NCBI GenBank assembly: GCA_003314535.1
Contig: POSG01000002.1
Coordinates: 62,001 to 126,000, forward strand
Length of the DNA: 64,000 bases
From: Geobacter sp.
Lineage (GTDB): Bacteria; Desulfobacterota; Desulfuromonadia; Geobacterales; Geobacteraceae
Direction of reading: 5' to 3'
In this document: positions 8,741 to 17,246 of the stretch, one piece after another
Position numbering within the stretch: the stretch's first letter is position 1
How the letters are laid out: every line of letters starts with the position of its first letter
Notes under the pieces: generated by a model
What the model was told of the DNA's origin: nothing
Database searches by the model: none
Seen by the model: the letters and a program-made list of their open reading frames with translations, nothing else
Translations under genes and position numbers: made by a program

Positions 8741-9243
8741 TTGTTTGTTCCCTCAACGGGAAGCCCGGCTTCTTTCCATTCCGGAAGGCCCCCTTCAAAA
8801 ACCAGGATATCATGGTAGCCCGTATTATAGAGTTTTTCAGATAAAAGCCTGCTGTCATGGCAGCCATATCCGGAGCAATATACGACGAGACGAGTGGAAA
8901 GGTCGTGTTTTTTCCGAAATTCGGGTTGTTTTCGCTCAAACTCTGATACTGGAAGTGAAACTGCTTTGCGTATGTGGGCGGCATCAAAGGCAGGTGTCTC
9001 CCTTGCATCCACGAAAAGCGCCAGGTCTTTTTCATAAAGCTCGCGCACTTGAAGCAGTCCTGCAGGAGCGATTTGGGAATTTTCGGCTGAAGAAAATGTT
9101 GGAGATGGAATGGGTGCGGATTTAGTGCCATTCAGAATATCGAGCAGCATCCTGTGGTTTACGGCAAGGCCAATGGAAATGGCGATCAGTATAATGATCC
9201 CCATTTCAAGGAATACTTTTTTCAATTGGGTCGTTTTTGACAT
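8737..9243 (-). CDS. Membrane-anchored rhodanese-domain protein
   Basis: A 168-aa protein with an N-terminal membrane anchor (about residues 12-30) and a periplasmic rhodanese domain (about 60-165). The active-site loop is YCSGYGCHDS with Cys at the expected position after VVY, and the domain ends FEGGLPEWKEAGLPVEG. Rhodaneses carry persulfide sulfur. It is translationally coupled to the DoxX/MauE-like gene. The start at 9243 (MSKTTQ) was chosen because residues further upstream look non-coding and overlap the DUF190 gene; the ribosome site there is weak. Confidence 0.82.
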   Translation of the reverse strand: MSKTTQLKKVFLEMGIIILIAISIGLAVNHRMLLDILNGTKSAPIPSPTFSSAENSQIAPAGLLQVRELYEKDLALFVDARETPAFDAAHIRKAVSLPVSEFERKQPEFRKKHDLSTRLVVYCSGYGCHDSRLLSEKLYNTGYHDILVFEGGLPEWKEAGLPVEGTNK

Positions 9244-9289
9244 ATTTCCGTGATAAGTCCGCCTGGAAGAAGCTTTGAACGTTGCCGGG

Positions 9290-9655
9290 TTACGGTTCCT
9301 TGACCATACAGACTTTGTCGTTCTTGTCGCAATAGCGCACAACATTGACTTTTTCCAGCGTAATCAGACCGCCCTCCATTATCTCGTCTATTTTTGGCAT
9401 GATTCCGTCGATTTTTTCAGGGCTGGCCACAACCTCGATGATGATCGGGAGAGCGCTTGAAAGATCAAGGAGGCGGTCCGTATGGTAAACGCTGTGAACG
9501 CCGAATCCTGCGATTCCCCGCAATACCGTTGCTCCGGCAAATCCGTTTTCGATCAATAGATTGACAATAGCCAGATAGAGAGGTTTGTGTCCGTGCTTGT
9601 CATTTTCATTGATATGTATGCGCATGAGGACTTTTTCACCGGTGAATTTAGTCAT
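9290..9655 (-). CDS. DUF190 family protein
   Basis: A 121-aa PII-like alpha/beta protein of the DUF190 family, with the typical opening RIHINENDKHGHKPLYLAIV, the segment GFAGATVLRGIAGFG and the LPIIIEVV strand. DUF190 genes very often accompany the fluoride channel gene crcB, as here (9 bases after crcB). A regulatory or accessory role in fluoride export is inferred from that linkage, not shown. Confidence 0.88.
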   Translation of the reverse strand: MTKFTGEKVLMRIHINENDKHGHKPLYLAIVNLLIENGFAGATVLRGIAGFGVHSVYHTDRLLDLSSALPIIIEVVASPEKIDGIMPKIDEIMEGGLITLEKVNVVRYCDKNDKVCMVKEP

Positions 9656-9664
9656 TTTCCCTCC

Positions 9665-10039
9665 CTATAACTGTCTGGCAGCAAAAATTCCTATCCAGGT
9701 AAACATTAGGCAGACCAGCACGCTTATCGCTGCATTAAGAAAGGCGACAAGGAAATCTCCTTCTTCAATTAGCCTGAAGGTTTCGTAGCTGAAGGTGGAG
9801 AATGTGGTGAGGCCACCCAGGAACCCGACTGTAAGGCCGACACGGAGTGTTGCCGGGATTAAAGTGCTGCGTATGCCGAATTCCATGAGAAAGCCGATTA
9901 TCAGCGCTCCCAAGATATTTACTACGAAAGTGCCGTACGGGAAATCCCGTCCCATCAAGCCGTAGACCCAACCGGAAAGATAATAGCGCGACAGGCAGCC
10001 CACTGCGCCGCATAATGCAACAGCAACAGCTATTTCCAT
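9665..10039 (-). CDS. crcB: Fluoride ion channel CrcB/FluC
   Basis: A 124-aa four-helix membrane protein that works as a dual-topology dimer exporting F-. Family motifs are clear: GAVGCLSRYYLSGW, FPYGTFVVNILGALIIGFL (with the conserved Asn), GFLGGLTTFSTFSYE (the Phe-lined pore and Na+ site region). First gene of the crcB-DUF190 pair; rhodanese and DoxX-like genes follow. GGAGG precedes the ATG. No fluoride riboswitch consensus could be recognised in the leader. Confidence 0.95.
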   Translation of the reverse strand: MEIAVAVALCGAVGCLSRYYLSGWVYGLMGRDFPYGTFVVNILGALIIGFLMEFGIRSTLIPATLRVGLTVGFLGGLTTFSTFSYETFRLIEEGDFLVAFLNAAISVLVCLMFTWIGIFAARQL

Positions 10040-10150
10040 TGGCCCTCCAAAAAAGTTTTATCCTTTTCCATTAATGAAAACGTTGAGGAGGTCGGACAGC
10101 TCGTTTTAAAATCGGATGTCCGATACGAAAGAATCAGCTTTCGCTGCCAC

Positions 10151-10179
10151 AAACTAGCCTGAAATTTACACATTGTCAA
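10151..10179 (-). promoter_or_regulatory. Promoter of crcB
   Basis: Minus-strand TTGACA (10174-10179), 17-bp spacer, TAGTTT (10151-10156). It leaves a leader of about 105 bases that contains inverted repeats TCGGACA/TGTCCGA at about 10098-10130. Confidence 0.6.
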
Positions 10180-10275
10180 GGAGCGCATTAAACTGTCCAC
10201 AGCAATATTTTACTGTTGAAATGCGGCAAAAATGCCGATCAGTTTTCATGCATACTGCACCGCAATATTTATGTG
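10180..10275. other. Remainder of the crcB / signalling-cassette divergent region
   Basis: AT-rich and non-coding. It holds a small hairpin CGGCA-AAAA-TGCCG (10224-10237) and two copies of GCAATATTT about 60 bases apart. No gene is supported. Confidence 0.4.
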
Positions 10276-10304
10276 TTGCTTTGCTGATGCTAAAATTGTA
10301 AATA
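10276..10304 (+). promoter_or_regulatory. Putative promoter of the signalling cassette
   Basis: TTGCTT (10276-10281), 17-bp spacer, TAAATA (10299-10304), about 35 bases before the first gene. Confidence 0.4.
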
Positions 10305-10339
10305 ATGAGCTTGTCTAAACTGGTGACGAGGAGTGGAGA

Positions 10340-10657
10340 ATGCAGAAAATTCCCTTTTCATTGGCGCAACCGGGCATGATACTGGCCAGGGATGTGATAA
10401 GGGCAGACAAACCAAACGGACCTCCGATATGCGGCAAGGGATTGGTATTGACTGAATCGTTGATAGAGAGACTTGCAAACCTGGAGGTACAGTCGATAAC
10501 CGTACACGGAAATCCGCTCGGCATCGATGGAGTCAAGACACTGGAGGAGGATCTCGAAAGCCTGGAAAGACGCTTTCGCCTTGTTTCGGATGACCCTTTG
10601 GCTGAAAAATTGAAGAATGTCTACAGAGATTACCTGGTTCGCACAAGTGGAGATTGA
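10340..10657 (+). CDS. Small protein resembling the N-terminal barrel domain of HD-GYP proteins
   Basis: A 105-aa soluble protein. The first 60 residues (FSLAQPGMILARDVIRADKPNGPPICGKGLVLTESLIERLANLEVQSITV) look like the small beta domain that precedes HD-GYP/HDOD domains in many signalling proteins, with the recurring 'PGMxLAxDV' and 'G..LT...I..L....V..V' pattern. The C-terminal 35 residues are charged and helical. GAGGAGTGGAG precedes the ATG. It ends where the HDOD gene begins, so the two are probably cotranslated and may act as a split version of one architecture. Function is not known. Confidence 0.85.
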   Translation: MQKIPFSLAQPGMILARDVIRADKPNGPPICGKGLVLTESLIERLANLEVQSITVHGNPLGIDGVKTLEEDLESLERRFRLVSDDPLAEKLKNVYRDYLVRTSGD

Positions 10658-10659
10658 AC

Positions 10660-11520
10660 GTGGAAGATTTCCGAAACGACTTCAGAAACTTCATACTTGA
10701 TACACGGACACTTCCGACTTTGCCGGGAATTGTTTCAAAGCTCAATTCACTGGTGGAAAACAGCAAGTCCTCACTGCAGGAGATGGCCCGGCTTGTCTCG
10801 TCGGACCAAGTAATTTCCGCGAGAATCCTGAGGCTTGCAAATTCGCCGTCATACGGCTTCTATCGTGTTTCAACAATTTCTAATGCGATGATTTTGCTGG
10901 GGGTTGATGTTGTAAAGAGCCTTATATTGAGTTCGTCAATTTTCGAAATCATGGAGAACAGCATACTGGGGCTTTGGGAGCATTCACTAGGGGCTGGTGT
11001 AGCGGCGAACATCATTGCAAAGCGTTTAAAATTGCAAGAATGTGAGGAGATTTCAACCGCAGCTCTCCTGCACGACATCGGAAAGGTCATAATTCGTCTC
11101 AAACTTGAAGAAGAATATGAAATGCTTTTACGGAACAATGAGGAAAAAGGAACCGCCTCCGATCTTATCGAACGGCAGAACTTCGGCACTGACCACGCCG
11201 AAGTCGGTGGTTGGCTTGCCCAAAACTGGAACCTGCCGGAAAAATTGTCGGTGCCAATAAGATTTCATCATAATGTGGATGAAACTGAAATTCATCAGGT
11301 CAAAGCAAGTGTCGTTCATATGGCAGATGTGTTGATCAGGGCAAGCGGTTTCAGCCGGGGAGGGGATACATGTGTCCCCCGAATACAGCCCACGGCCTGG
11401 AACAGATTGGGCTTGAACGATTCAATTCTTTCAGAAATCGTGGAAGAACTCGAAGACAAACTGGTGGATGTAAAAAATTTCAGCATGGAGATTCATGCGA
11501 CAGATGACAGACAAACGTAG
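10660..11520 (+). CDS. HDOD-domain signalling protein
   Basis: A 286-aa protein almost wholly made of an HDOD domain (about residues 15-210): TRTLPTLPGIVSKLNSLVEN opening, VSSDQVISARILRLANSPSYGF, and an HD pair in ALLHDIGKVI. Later residues (HHNVDE, HMADVL) keep further His/Asp positions. HDOD proteins are non-catalytic or poorly characterised relatives of HD phosphohydrolases found with GGDEF and chemotaxis genes. GTG at 10660 has GGAG seven bases upstream; a TTG at 10654 overlapping the previous stop is the alternative. The 3' end overlaps the next gene by 26 bases. Confidence 0.88.
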   Translation: MEDFRNDFRNFILDTRTLPTLPGIVSKLNSLVENSKSSLQEMARLVSSDQVISARILRLANSPSYGFYRVSTISNAMILLGVDVVKSLILSSSIFEIMENSILGLWEHSLGAGVAANIIAKRLKLQECEEISTAALLHDIGKVIIRLKLEEEYEMLLRNNEEKGTASDLIERQNFGTDHAEVGGWLAQNWNLPEKLSVPIRFHHNVDETEIHQVKASVVHMADVLIRASGFSRGGDTCVPRIQPTAWNRLGLNDSILSEIVEELEDKLVDVKNFSMEIHATDDRQT

Positions 11521-12424
11521 GATCACCGTATTCTCAACTGACCAGTCACTTGCTGCCAATTTGGACATACGGCTTCAGAGCAGGGGGTATCATGTACTGG
11601 TTCACTCACAGATAGCGACTCTTCTCGGTTTCGCATATACCGACCCGCCAGACCTCATCATTATCGATCTTTCTTCATATGACGACGATATAAGGGCGTT
11701 GATACACAGTCTCAAATCCGACTGCTATTTCAATGCCATCCCCGTGCTCGGTCTCGTACATGGCAGCGAGGTTGAAAGCTTTCCGTGGGATGAATTCCTG
11801 CTGGACGATTTTGTCTTCCTGCCCATCCGCTACAGCGAACTCTTCACGCGCATATCACTGTCAATAAAAAGGATTCAGCGCGTGTTCGACAACAACCCCC
11901 TGACTAGACTTCCCGGTAACACATCAGTTCAGAATGCCATCGAGGATGCAATCGGCAAGTCTCTTGCCGTCTGTTATATAGACATCAATCATTTCAAGCC
12001 TTACAACGACGTCTATGGATTCACCCATGGCGACGAGGTTCTGAGAATGCTCGCCAGGATAATGTTCAATGCTGTAAAGGAATCTGGCGGAGGTTTTGCG
12101 GGACATGTAGGTGGTGACGATTTCGTTTTCGTAGTCAGCATTGATCGAGCTGAATCGGTATGCAAGACAATTATTAAGAATTTCGACGCAATTTCGGTTG
12201 ACTTGTTTGACGACCAGGAAAAGTCGAGAGGCTATTTCGTCAGCATCAACCGCAAGGGTCAGGAGGAAAAATTTCCACTGTTGTCAATAGCTATTGCAGT
12301 GGTACCAACGAATTTGCCGAAAATAAAGCATTGTGGAAAAGTTGCCGAGGTTGCAGCCGAACTCAAAAAAATGGCGAAAAAATCCGAAAAAAGCAGCTTC
12401 CTTATCGAACGGCGGAAACAATAG
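11495..12424 (+). CDS. Degenerate receiver-GGDEF protein
   Basis: A 309-aa protein: a receiver-like domain (about 1-120) and a GGDEF domain (about 135-300). The receiver retains an aspartate in LIIIDLSS but lacks the acidic pair (only FSTDQS) and the conserved lysine (LPIRYSE where a KP is expected), so phosphorylation is unlikely. The GGDEF domain keeps LTRLPGN and DINHFKPYNDVYGFTHGD, but the signature is GGDDF, so activity is uncertain. It overlaps the HDOD gene by 26 bases and ends 8 bases before the next REC-GGDEF gene. Confidence 0.87.
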   Translation: MRQMTDKRRITVFSTDQSLAANLDIRLQSRGYHVLVHSQIATLLGFAYTDPPDLIIIDLSSYDDDIRALIHSLKSDCYFNAIPVLGLVHGSEVESFPWDEFLLDDFVFLPIRYSELFTRISLSIKRIQRVFDNNPLTRLPGNTSVQNAIEDAIGKSLAVCYIDINHFKPYNDVYGFTHGDEVLRMLARIMFNAVKESGGGFAGHVGGDDFVFVVSIDRAESVCKTIIKNFDAISVDLFDDQEKSRGYFVSINRKGQEEKFPLLSIAIAVVPTNLPKIKHCGKVAEVAAELKKMAKKSEKSSFLIERRKQ

Positions 12425-12432
12425 GCTTAAAG

Positions 12433-13389
12433 ATGGATAGTGTTTTTGCAAGAGAAATGCAATATTTCCCGATCCTGCTGGTTGAGGACAATGCCCTCAT
12501 GCGTCTCGCTTTAGAGACAGACCTTCGGAACATGGGTTGCCTCGTCGTGTCGGCAGGGAACGGGAAACAGGCCATGGAAATGATGGCCTCGTCCCACTTT
12601 CCAATAATCATAACCGACATGTTCATGCCTGAAATGGACGGGCTGGAGCTGTGCCGCGCAATCAGGAAGGGAAAATTCGAAAGCTATGTCTACCTGATAA
12701 TGATCACCTCGCAGGATACGAAGGAAGATATGATAAGGGGTCTTGAATCAGGTGCGGACGAATACCTGATCAAGCCTGTCGATCGCAGTGAACTCACGGT
12801 GAGGCTGAAAACGGCGGTGCGCATACTTTCCCTGGAGTCTTCGCTCCGCAAAAGCTATGAAGAGATTAAGGCGCTTTCCGTAAAGGATTCCCTTACGAAG
12901 GTTTTCAATCGCGGTTATCTGGACGAGTATCTCGTACATGAAGTTAAGAGAGCGTACCGATTCGAGCGTTCGCTGGCCATCATCATGTTCGATATCGACA
13001 ATTTCAAGCTTGTAAACGATACCTTCGGTCATGCAGCAGGCGACCAGGTCCTGATGGATTGCGCGTGGCTGATGAGCATATCCATACGGCAGGAAATCGA
13101 CTGGATCGCGCGTTATGGCGGGGAAGAGTTTACGGTCGTTCTTCCTGAGACACCTGTTCCTGGCGCCAGGATTGCGGCAGAACGGCTCAGAATAAAGCTT
13201 GAATCCCATTTTTTCGTGGCAGGCGGAATGGAGTTGAAGGTGACTGCCAGTTTCGGGGTCGCGGGCTTCACTCCTTCAGGATCGAAAGAAGATCTTGACA
13301 TGGCGGCGTCGTTGCTTGCGAAGGCTGACCAGTGTCTTTACCGGGCAAAGAAAGAGGGCAGAAACAAGGTTGTATCCGCCCGTTTATGA
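12433..13389 (+). CDS. Response regulator diguanylate cyclase (REC-GGDEF)
   Basis: A 318-aa PleD/WspR-like protein with an intact receiver (VEDN acidic pair; phosphoacceptor Asp in ITDMFMPEMDG; Lys in YLIKPVD) and a complete GGDEF domain with GGEEF (DSLTKVFNRGYL start, FDIDNFKLVNDTFGHAAGD). Known members make c-di-GMP, and some in Geobacter relatives make cGAMP. The usual RxxD inhibitory site five residues before GGEEF reads QEID, so product inhibition may be lost. The ATG at 12433 was chosen because the family motif ILLVEDN begins about 13 residues later and no homologous sequence lies upstream. Confidence 0.92.
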   Translation: MDSVFAREMQYFPILLVEDNALMRLALETDLRNMGCLVVSAGNGKQAMEMMASSHFPIIITDMFMPEMDGLELCRAIRKGKFESYVYLIMITSQDTKEDMIRGLESGADEYLIKPVDRSELTVRLKTAVRILSLESSLRKSYEEIKALSVKDSLTKVFNRGYLDEYLVHEVKRAYRFERSLAIIMFDIDNFKLVNDTFGHAAGDQVLMDCAWLMSISIRQEIDWIARYGGEEFTVVLPETPVPGARIAAERLRIKLESHFFVAGGMELKVTASFGVAGFTPSGSKEDLDMAASLLAKADQCLYRAKKEGRNKVVSARL

Positions 13390-13454
13390 TTTTGGGCCTT
13401 GTTTATATTTTCCCGTGATCAGGTTCTTAAATTGCCGCACCTCTGAAGCTGAGG

Positions 13455-14588
13455 TCACTCCTTGTTCCTTTTCTTTTCACCCTCTCGGTACTCCGACAGG
13501 AAATTCTCCTTGTAGCTGGAAAATCGTCCTTCCTTGATGGATCTGCGGATTTCGGACAGCAAGTTGAGATAGAAATGGACATTGTGAATGCTGGCAAGTA
13601 TTGCGGAAAGAACTTCGTTAGACACGAACAGGTGATGCAGATACGCCCGCGAGAAATTTGTACAGGTATAACAAGTGCAATTGGGTTCAACCGGGTAGAA
13701 ATCCCGTCTGTATTTCCGGTTGGTGAGGCGAATCTTGCCCCTGTTGGTGAACAGCGTGGCGCTTCTCGCGTAGCGGGTGGGTATGACGCAATCGAACATG
13801 TCCATCCCCCTTTCCACGCTTTCCAGGATATCTTCAGGCAGGCCCACCCCCATTAGATAACGCGGTTTTCCGGACGGGAGATGGGGGGCGGTGAACTCAA
13901 CGACCTTCTTCAACAGTTCAAGTCCTTCACCGACGCTGACGCCGCCGATCGCGTAGCCCGGGAAATCCATTTGTACCAGCTCCCGTGCGCACATTTCGCG
14001 AAGGTCCTCATAGACGCTTCCCTGGACGATGGCGAACAGGGCCTGGTCAGAGCGTGTGTGTGCTTTCCTGCATTCTTCGGCCCAGCGGAGCGTTTTGCGA
14101 GTGGACTGTGCGGCATATTTCCTGTCGCTGGGGAAGGGGATGCATTCGTCAAAGGCCATGATGATGTCTGCGCCCAGGCTCTCCTGAATGGCCATGGCAC
14201 GGGAAGGGTCCAGGTATATTTCCTCTCCTGTGATCTCGTGCTTGAAAAACACCCCGTCATCGGTAATGCGTTTCTTGGGCAGTGAAAATACCTGGAAACC
14301 GCCCGAATCGGTCAGTATGGGGCCGTCCCATCCCATGAAGCGGTGCAACCCCCCGGCTTTTTCCACCAACTGTTCACCTGGACGAAGATGGAGATGGTAA
14401 GTGTTGCACAGAATTATCTGCGCTTCGCATTCGGCTACCTGCCGGGGAGTCATGGCTTTCATTGCGGCATGGGTTCCCACTGGCATGAATATGGGGGTTT
14501 CGATGGGTCCGTGGGGTGTCTGGAGAACACCGCATCGTGCAGAACTGGAACTGTCCTCGGACAGAAGTTTAAAGGCGAATCGTTTCAT
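13455..14588 (-). CDS. tgt: Queuine tRNA-ribosyltransferase (tRNA-guanine transglycosylase)
   Basis: A 377-aa TGT that exchanges guanine-34 for preQ1 in GUN-anticodon tRNAs. Asp94 of LTDSGGFQVFSL is the general-acid/base residue; GGVSVGEGL and MGVGLPEDI line the base pocket; the nucleophile Asp lies in DMFDCVIPTRYAR; and the zinc site is CTCYTC with a following His. It is convergent with the REC-GGDEF gene and divergent from frdCAB. No yajC or secDF neighbour, often seen beside tgt, is present here. Confidence 0.96.
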   Translation of the reverse strand: MKRFAFKLLSEDSSSSARCGVLQTPHGPIETPIFMPVGTHAAMKAMTPRQVAECEAQIILCNTYHLHLRPGEQLVEKAGGLHRFMGWDGPILTDSGGFQVFSLPKKRITDDGVFFKHEITGEEIYLDPSRAMAIQESLGADIIMAFDECIPFPSDRKYAAQSTRKTLRWAEECRKAHTRSDQALFAIVQGSVYEDLREMCARELVQMDFPGYAIGGVSVGEGLELLKKVVEFTAPHLPSGKPRYLMGVGLPEDILESVERGMDMFDCVIPTRYARSATLFTNRGKIRLTNRKYRRDFYPVEPNCTCYTCTNFSRAYLHHLFVSNEVLSAILASIHNVHFYLNLLSEIRRSIKEGRFSSYKENFLSEYREGEKKRNKE

Positions 14589-14613
14589 ATGCTATCCAGT
14601 CGAAAAACCAAGG

Positions 14614-14643
14614 TTGACAATAAACAGGTTTTATTGATAGATT
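14614..14643 (+). promoter_or_regulatory. Putative promoter of frdCAB
   Basis: TTGACA (14614-14619), 18-bp spacer, TAGATT (14638-14643), giving a leader of about 160 bases before frdC. Confidence 0.45.
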
Positions 14644-14807
14644 TTCTGTTTCGATTTTGAACATGCCTTTATTATCAGATAGCAGTCTGAAAAGCAACCG
14701 CGCTTCTCGTGTTTAGCCCAGTCGGAAGGTCGAAGGATCAATCAGTTCCGGATGAACCTGGATCAAAAAGCTTTCTAAATAGAAGAAATTGAGAGGAGAG
14801 TACTCAG

Positions 14808-15425
14808 TTGGCAACCAAGAACATGTACACTTTTTTCCTTCGGCGATTGCACTCCATCACCGGGGTGCTTCCCATCGGCGCTTTTCTCGCCGAGCATTTT
14901 TTCACCAACAGCTTTGCCATGTTCGGCCCGGAGGTGTACAACTCTAAAGTCGAATTCTTCATGGGGTTGCCCTACATCCTTATGATCGAAATTGCCCTGA
15001 TATGGATTCCGATCCTCTTCCACGGTGTCTACGGTTTTTACATCATCTATACTGGTGATGCCAGCGCATTTCGTTACCGCTTTGCCCGGAACTGGATGTA
15101 TGTGCTGCAGCGGGTAACCGGGATAATAGCCTTCCTGTTCATCTGCTATCATGTCTACGCCACGAGAATATCAGGGTTGGTAACCGGTCAGCATGTCAGT
15201 TTCGAACTGGTGCAGAGAAGCCTGCAGAACCCGGCTATCCTTGCTTTTTACATACTCGGAATAGTATCCGCTTCTTACCACCTGGGCAATGGACTGTTCG
15301 GGTTCTTCATAACGTGGGGTATCACCATCGGCGAAAAGACCCAGAAAGTCGCGAGCGTGTTCTGTGTGCTTGTTTCAGCCGGCTTGACGGTTTTCGGACT
15401 AGCGGCGCTCAGCTATTTCGTGTAG
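14808..15425 (+). CDS. frdC: Fumarate reductase/succinate dehydrogenase cytochrome b subunit
   Basis: A 205-aa membrane anchor with five helices of the B. subtilis SdhC / Wolinella FrdC type. Conserved histidines expected to bind two b hemes are visible in RLHSITG, AEHFF, FHGVYGFY, CYHVYA and SYHLGNGL. It anchors the FrdA-FrdB catalytic dimer and exchanges electrons with menaquinone. TTG at 14808 has GAGAGGAGAG upstream; ATG at 14823 is the alternative. First gene of frdCAB. Confidence 0.93.
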   Translation: MATKNMYTFFLRRLHSITGVLPIGAFLAEHFFTNSFAMFGPEVYNSKVEFFMGLPYILMIEIALIWIPILFHGVYGFYIIYTGDASAFRYRFARNWMYVLQRVTGIIAFLFICYHVYATRISGLVTGQHVSFELVQRSLQNPAILAFYILGIVSASYHLGNGLFGFFITWGITIGEKTQKVASVFCVLVSAGLTVFGLAALSYFV

Positions 15426-15472
15426 CCGACGCCTGTTTCCATTTAAGGACTTATCTGATCAGGAGTTAATGC

Positions 15473-17245
15473 ATGACGAATAGAATAATAGTAGTAGGCG
15501 GCGGCCTTTCCGGTCTGATGTCGGCAATCAAAGTGGCTGAAGCGGGCTGCCAAGTCGATCTTTTTTCGCTGGTGCCGGTCAGGAGATCCCATTCCGTCTG
15601 TGCCCAGGGCGGTATAAACGGCTGTGTCCAGCCGACCCGGGAAGGGGATTCGCCTGACGAGCATTTTGACGACACCATCTACGGGGGCGATTTCCTTGCC
15701 AACCAGACCCCGGTCCGCAGCATGTGCCATGCCGCGCCTTCAATAATAAAGCTCATGGACCGCATGGGTGTCATGTTCAACCGCACGCCTGAGGGCAACC
15801 TTGATTTTCGCGCATTCGGGGGCGCAAAGTACCGTCGCACGGCATTTGCCGGAGCGACTACCGGCCAGCAGCTCCTTTACGCCCTGGACGAACAGGTAAG
15901 GAGATTCGAGGTAGAGGGAAAGATCAGAAAGTTCGAATTCTGGGAATTCCTGGGGGCGATTATCGGTGATGACGGTATTTGCCGGGGCATATCCGCGCTT
16001 GACATGAGGACCATGGAGATACATGTATTCGCAGGCGATGCAGTGATCATGGCAACCGGCGGACCGGGCGTGATATTCGGCAAATCCACCAATTCGGCCA
16101 TAAATACCGGCACAGCTGCGGCAACTCTGTATACCCAGGGTGTCAAGTACGCCAACGGTGAATTCATCCAGGTCCACCCGACTGCCCTGCAGGGTATCGA
16201 CAAGCTGCGGCTCATGTCCGAATCGGCGCGGGGAGAGGGCGGGCGCGTATGGACCTATAAAGACGGCAAGCCTTGGTATTTCCTGGAGGAAAAGTATCCG
16301 GCCTATGGGAACCTGGTGCCCAGGGACATCGCAACACGGGAGATCTTCCACGTCTGTATTGACATGAAGCTTGGTATCGAGGGGAAAAACCAGGTATACC
16401 TGGATCTCACCCATCTTCCGGCTGAATTCCTGGACAGGAAGCTCGGAGGCATTCTTGAGATATATGAGAAATTCATGGGAGAAGATCCTCGCAAGGTGCC
16501 CATGAGGGTATTCCCGGGAGTCCATTATTCCATGGGGGGCATGTGGGTGGATTATGACCAGATGACCAATATCCCCGGCCTGTTTGCGGTGGGAGAGTGC
16601 GATTACCAGTATCACGGCGCAAACAGGCTCGGCGCCAACGCTCTTCTTTCCTGTATCTACTCGGGCATGGTTGCCGGTCCGGCCGCGGTGCGGTTCGGCA
16701 AGGGCCTGGAAAAATCGGCGCTGGACATCGACCTTTCATACTTTGACAGTGAAAAACGCCGACATGAAGAGGAATTTGCAGACATATTCCGCATGGATGG
16801 CCCGGAAAACCCTTACTGCCTGGCACGCGAGCTGGGTGAACTCATGACTGAGAACGTTACCGTGGTCCGGTACAACGACCGTTTGCGAAGAACCGACGAG
16901 CGGATCTGTGAGCTGCAGGACCGGTGGAAATTCATCGGAGTGCCCGACACATCCAGGGGTACGGCGAATCAGGCTGCCCAGTTCACCAGGCAGCTCGGCC
17001 ACATGCTCGACCTGGCACGGGTCATAACGGTAGGCGCCCTGCTGCGCGACGAATCCAGAGGGGCACATTACAAGCCCGATTTTCCTGAAAGGAACGATGA
17101 AAAATTCCTGAAGACGACTATTGCCGAATATTGCGCCTCGGGCCCGAAGATTTCCTACGAAGAGGTTGACCTTGAGCATATTCCGCCAAGGCCCAGGGTT
17201 TATAATGTGGAAAAAAAGTCAGGGAAAACCGGGGGGGAAAACTGA
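15473..17245 (+). CDS. frdA: Fumarate reductase/succinate dehydrogenase flavoprotein subunit
   Basis: A 590-aa flavoprotein that interconverts fumarate and succinate on a covalently bound FAD. It has the dinucleotide motif VVGGGLSGLMSA, the FAD-attachment region RRSHSVCAQGGING, the substrate loop HPTAL and active-site ESARGEGGRVW, and HYSMGGMWVDYD. The C-terminal helical domain ends near RPRVYNV. In relatives with this subunit set the enzyme can work in both directions; direction here cannot be read from sequence. FrdB starts one base after the stop. Confidence 0.96.
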   Translation: MTNRIIVVGGGLSGLMSAIKVAEAGCQVDLFSLVPVRRSHSVCAQGGINGCVQPTREGDSPDEHFDDTIYGGDFLANQTPVRSMCHAAPSIIKLMDRMGVMFNRTPEGNLDFRAFGGAKYRRTAFAGATTGQQLLYALDEQVRRFEVEGKIRKFEFWEFLGAIIGDDGICRGISALDMRTMEIHVFAGDAVIMATGGPGVIFGKSTNSAINTGTAAATLYTQGVKYANGEFIQVHPTALQGIDKLRLMSESARGEGGRVWTYKDGKPWYFLEEKYPAYGNLVPRDIATREIFHVCIDMKLGIEGKNQVYLDLTHLPAEFLDRKLGGILEIYEKFMGEDPRKVPMRVFPGVHYSMGGMWVDYDQMTNIPGLFAVGECDYQYHGANRLGANALLSCIYSGMVAGPAAVRFGKGLEKSALDIDLSYFDSEKRRHEEEFADIFRMDGPENPYCLARELGELMTENVTVVRYNDRLRRTDERICELQDRWKFIGVPDTSRGTANQAAQFTRQLGHMLDLARVITVGALLRDESRGAHYKPDFPERNDEKFLKTTIAEYCASGPKISYEEVDLEHIPPRPRVYNVEKKSGKTGGEN

Positions 17246-17246
17246 G

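Noticed and set aside
10040-10180. Possible fluoride riboswitch in the crcB leader
   Set aside because: The conserved crcB-motif boxes could not be found on the minus strand.
12331-12432. 34-codon extension of the REC-GGDEF protein
   Set aside because: It overlaps the 3' end of the previous gene and encodes a low-complexity basic stretch not typical of receivers.
15740-16615. 291-codon minus-strand frame within frdA
   Set aside because: Antisense to the flavoprotein gene; His-rich text without domains, a codon-bias shadow.
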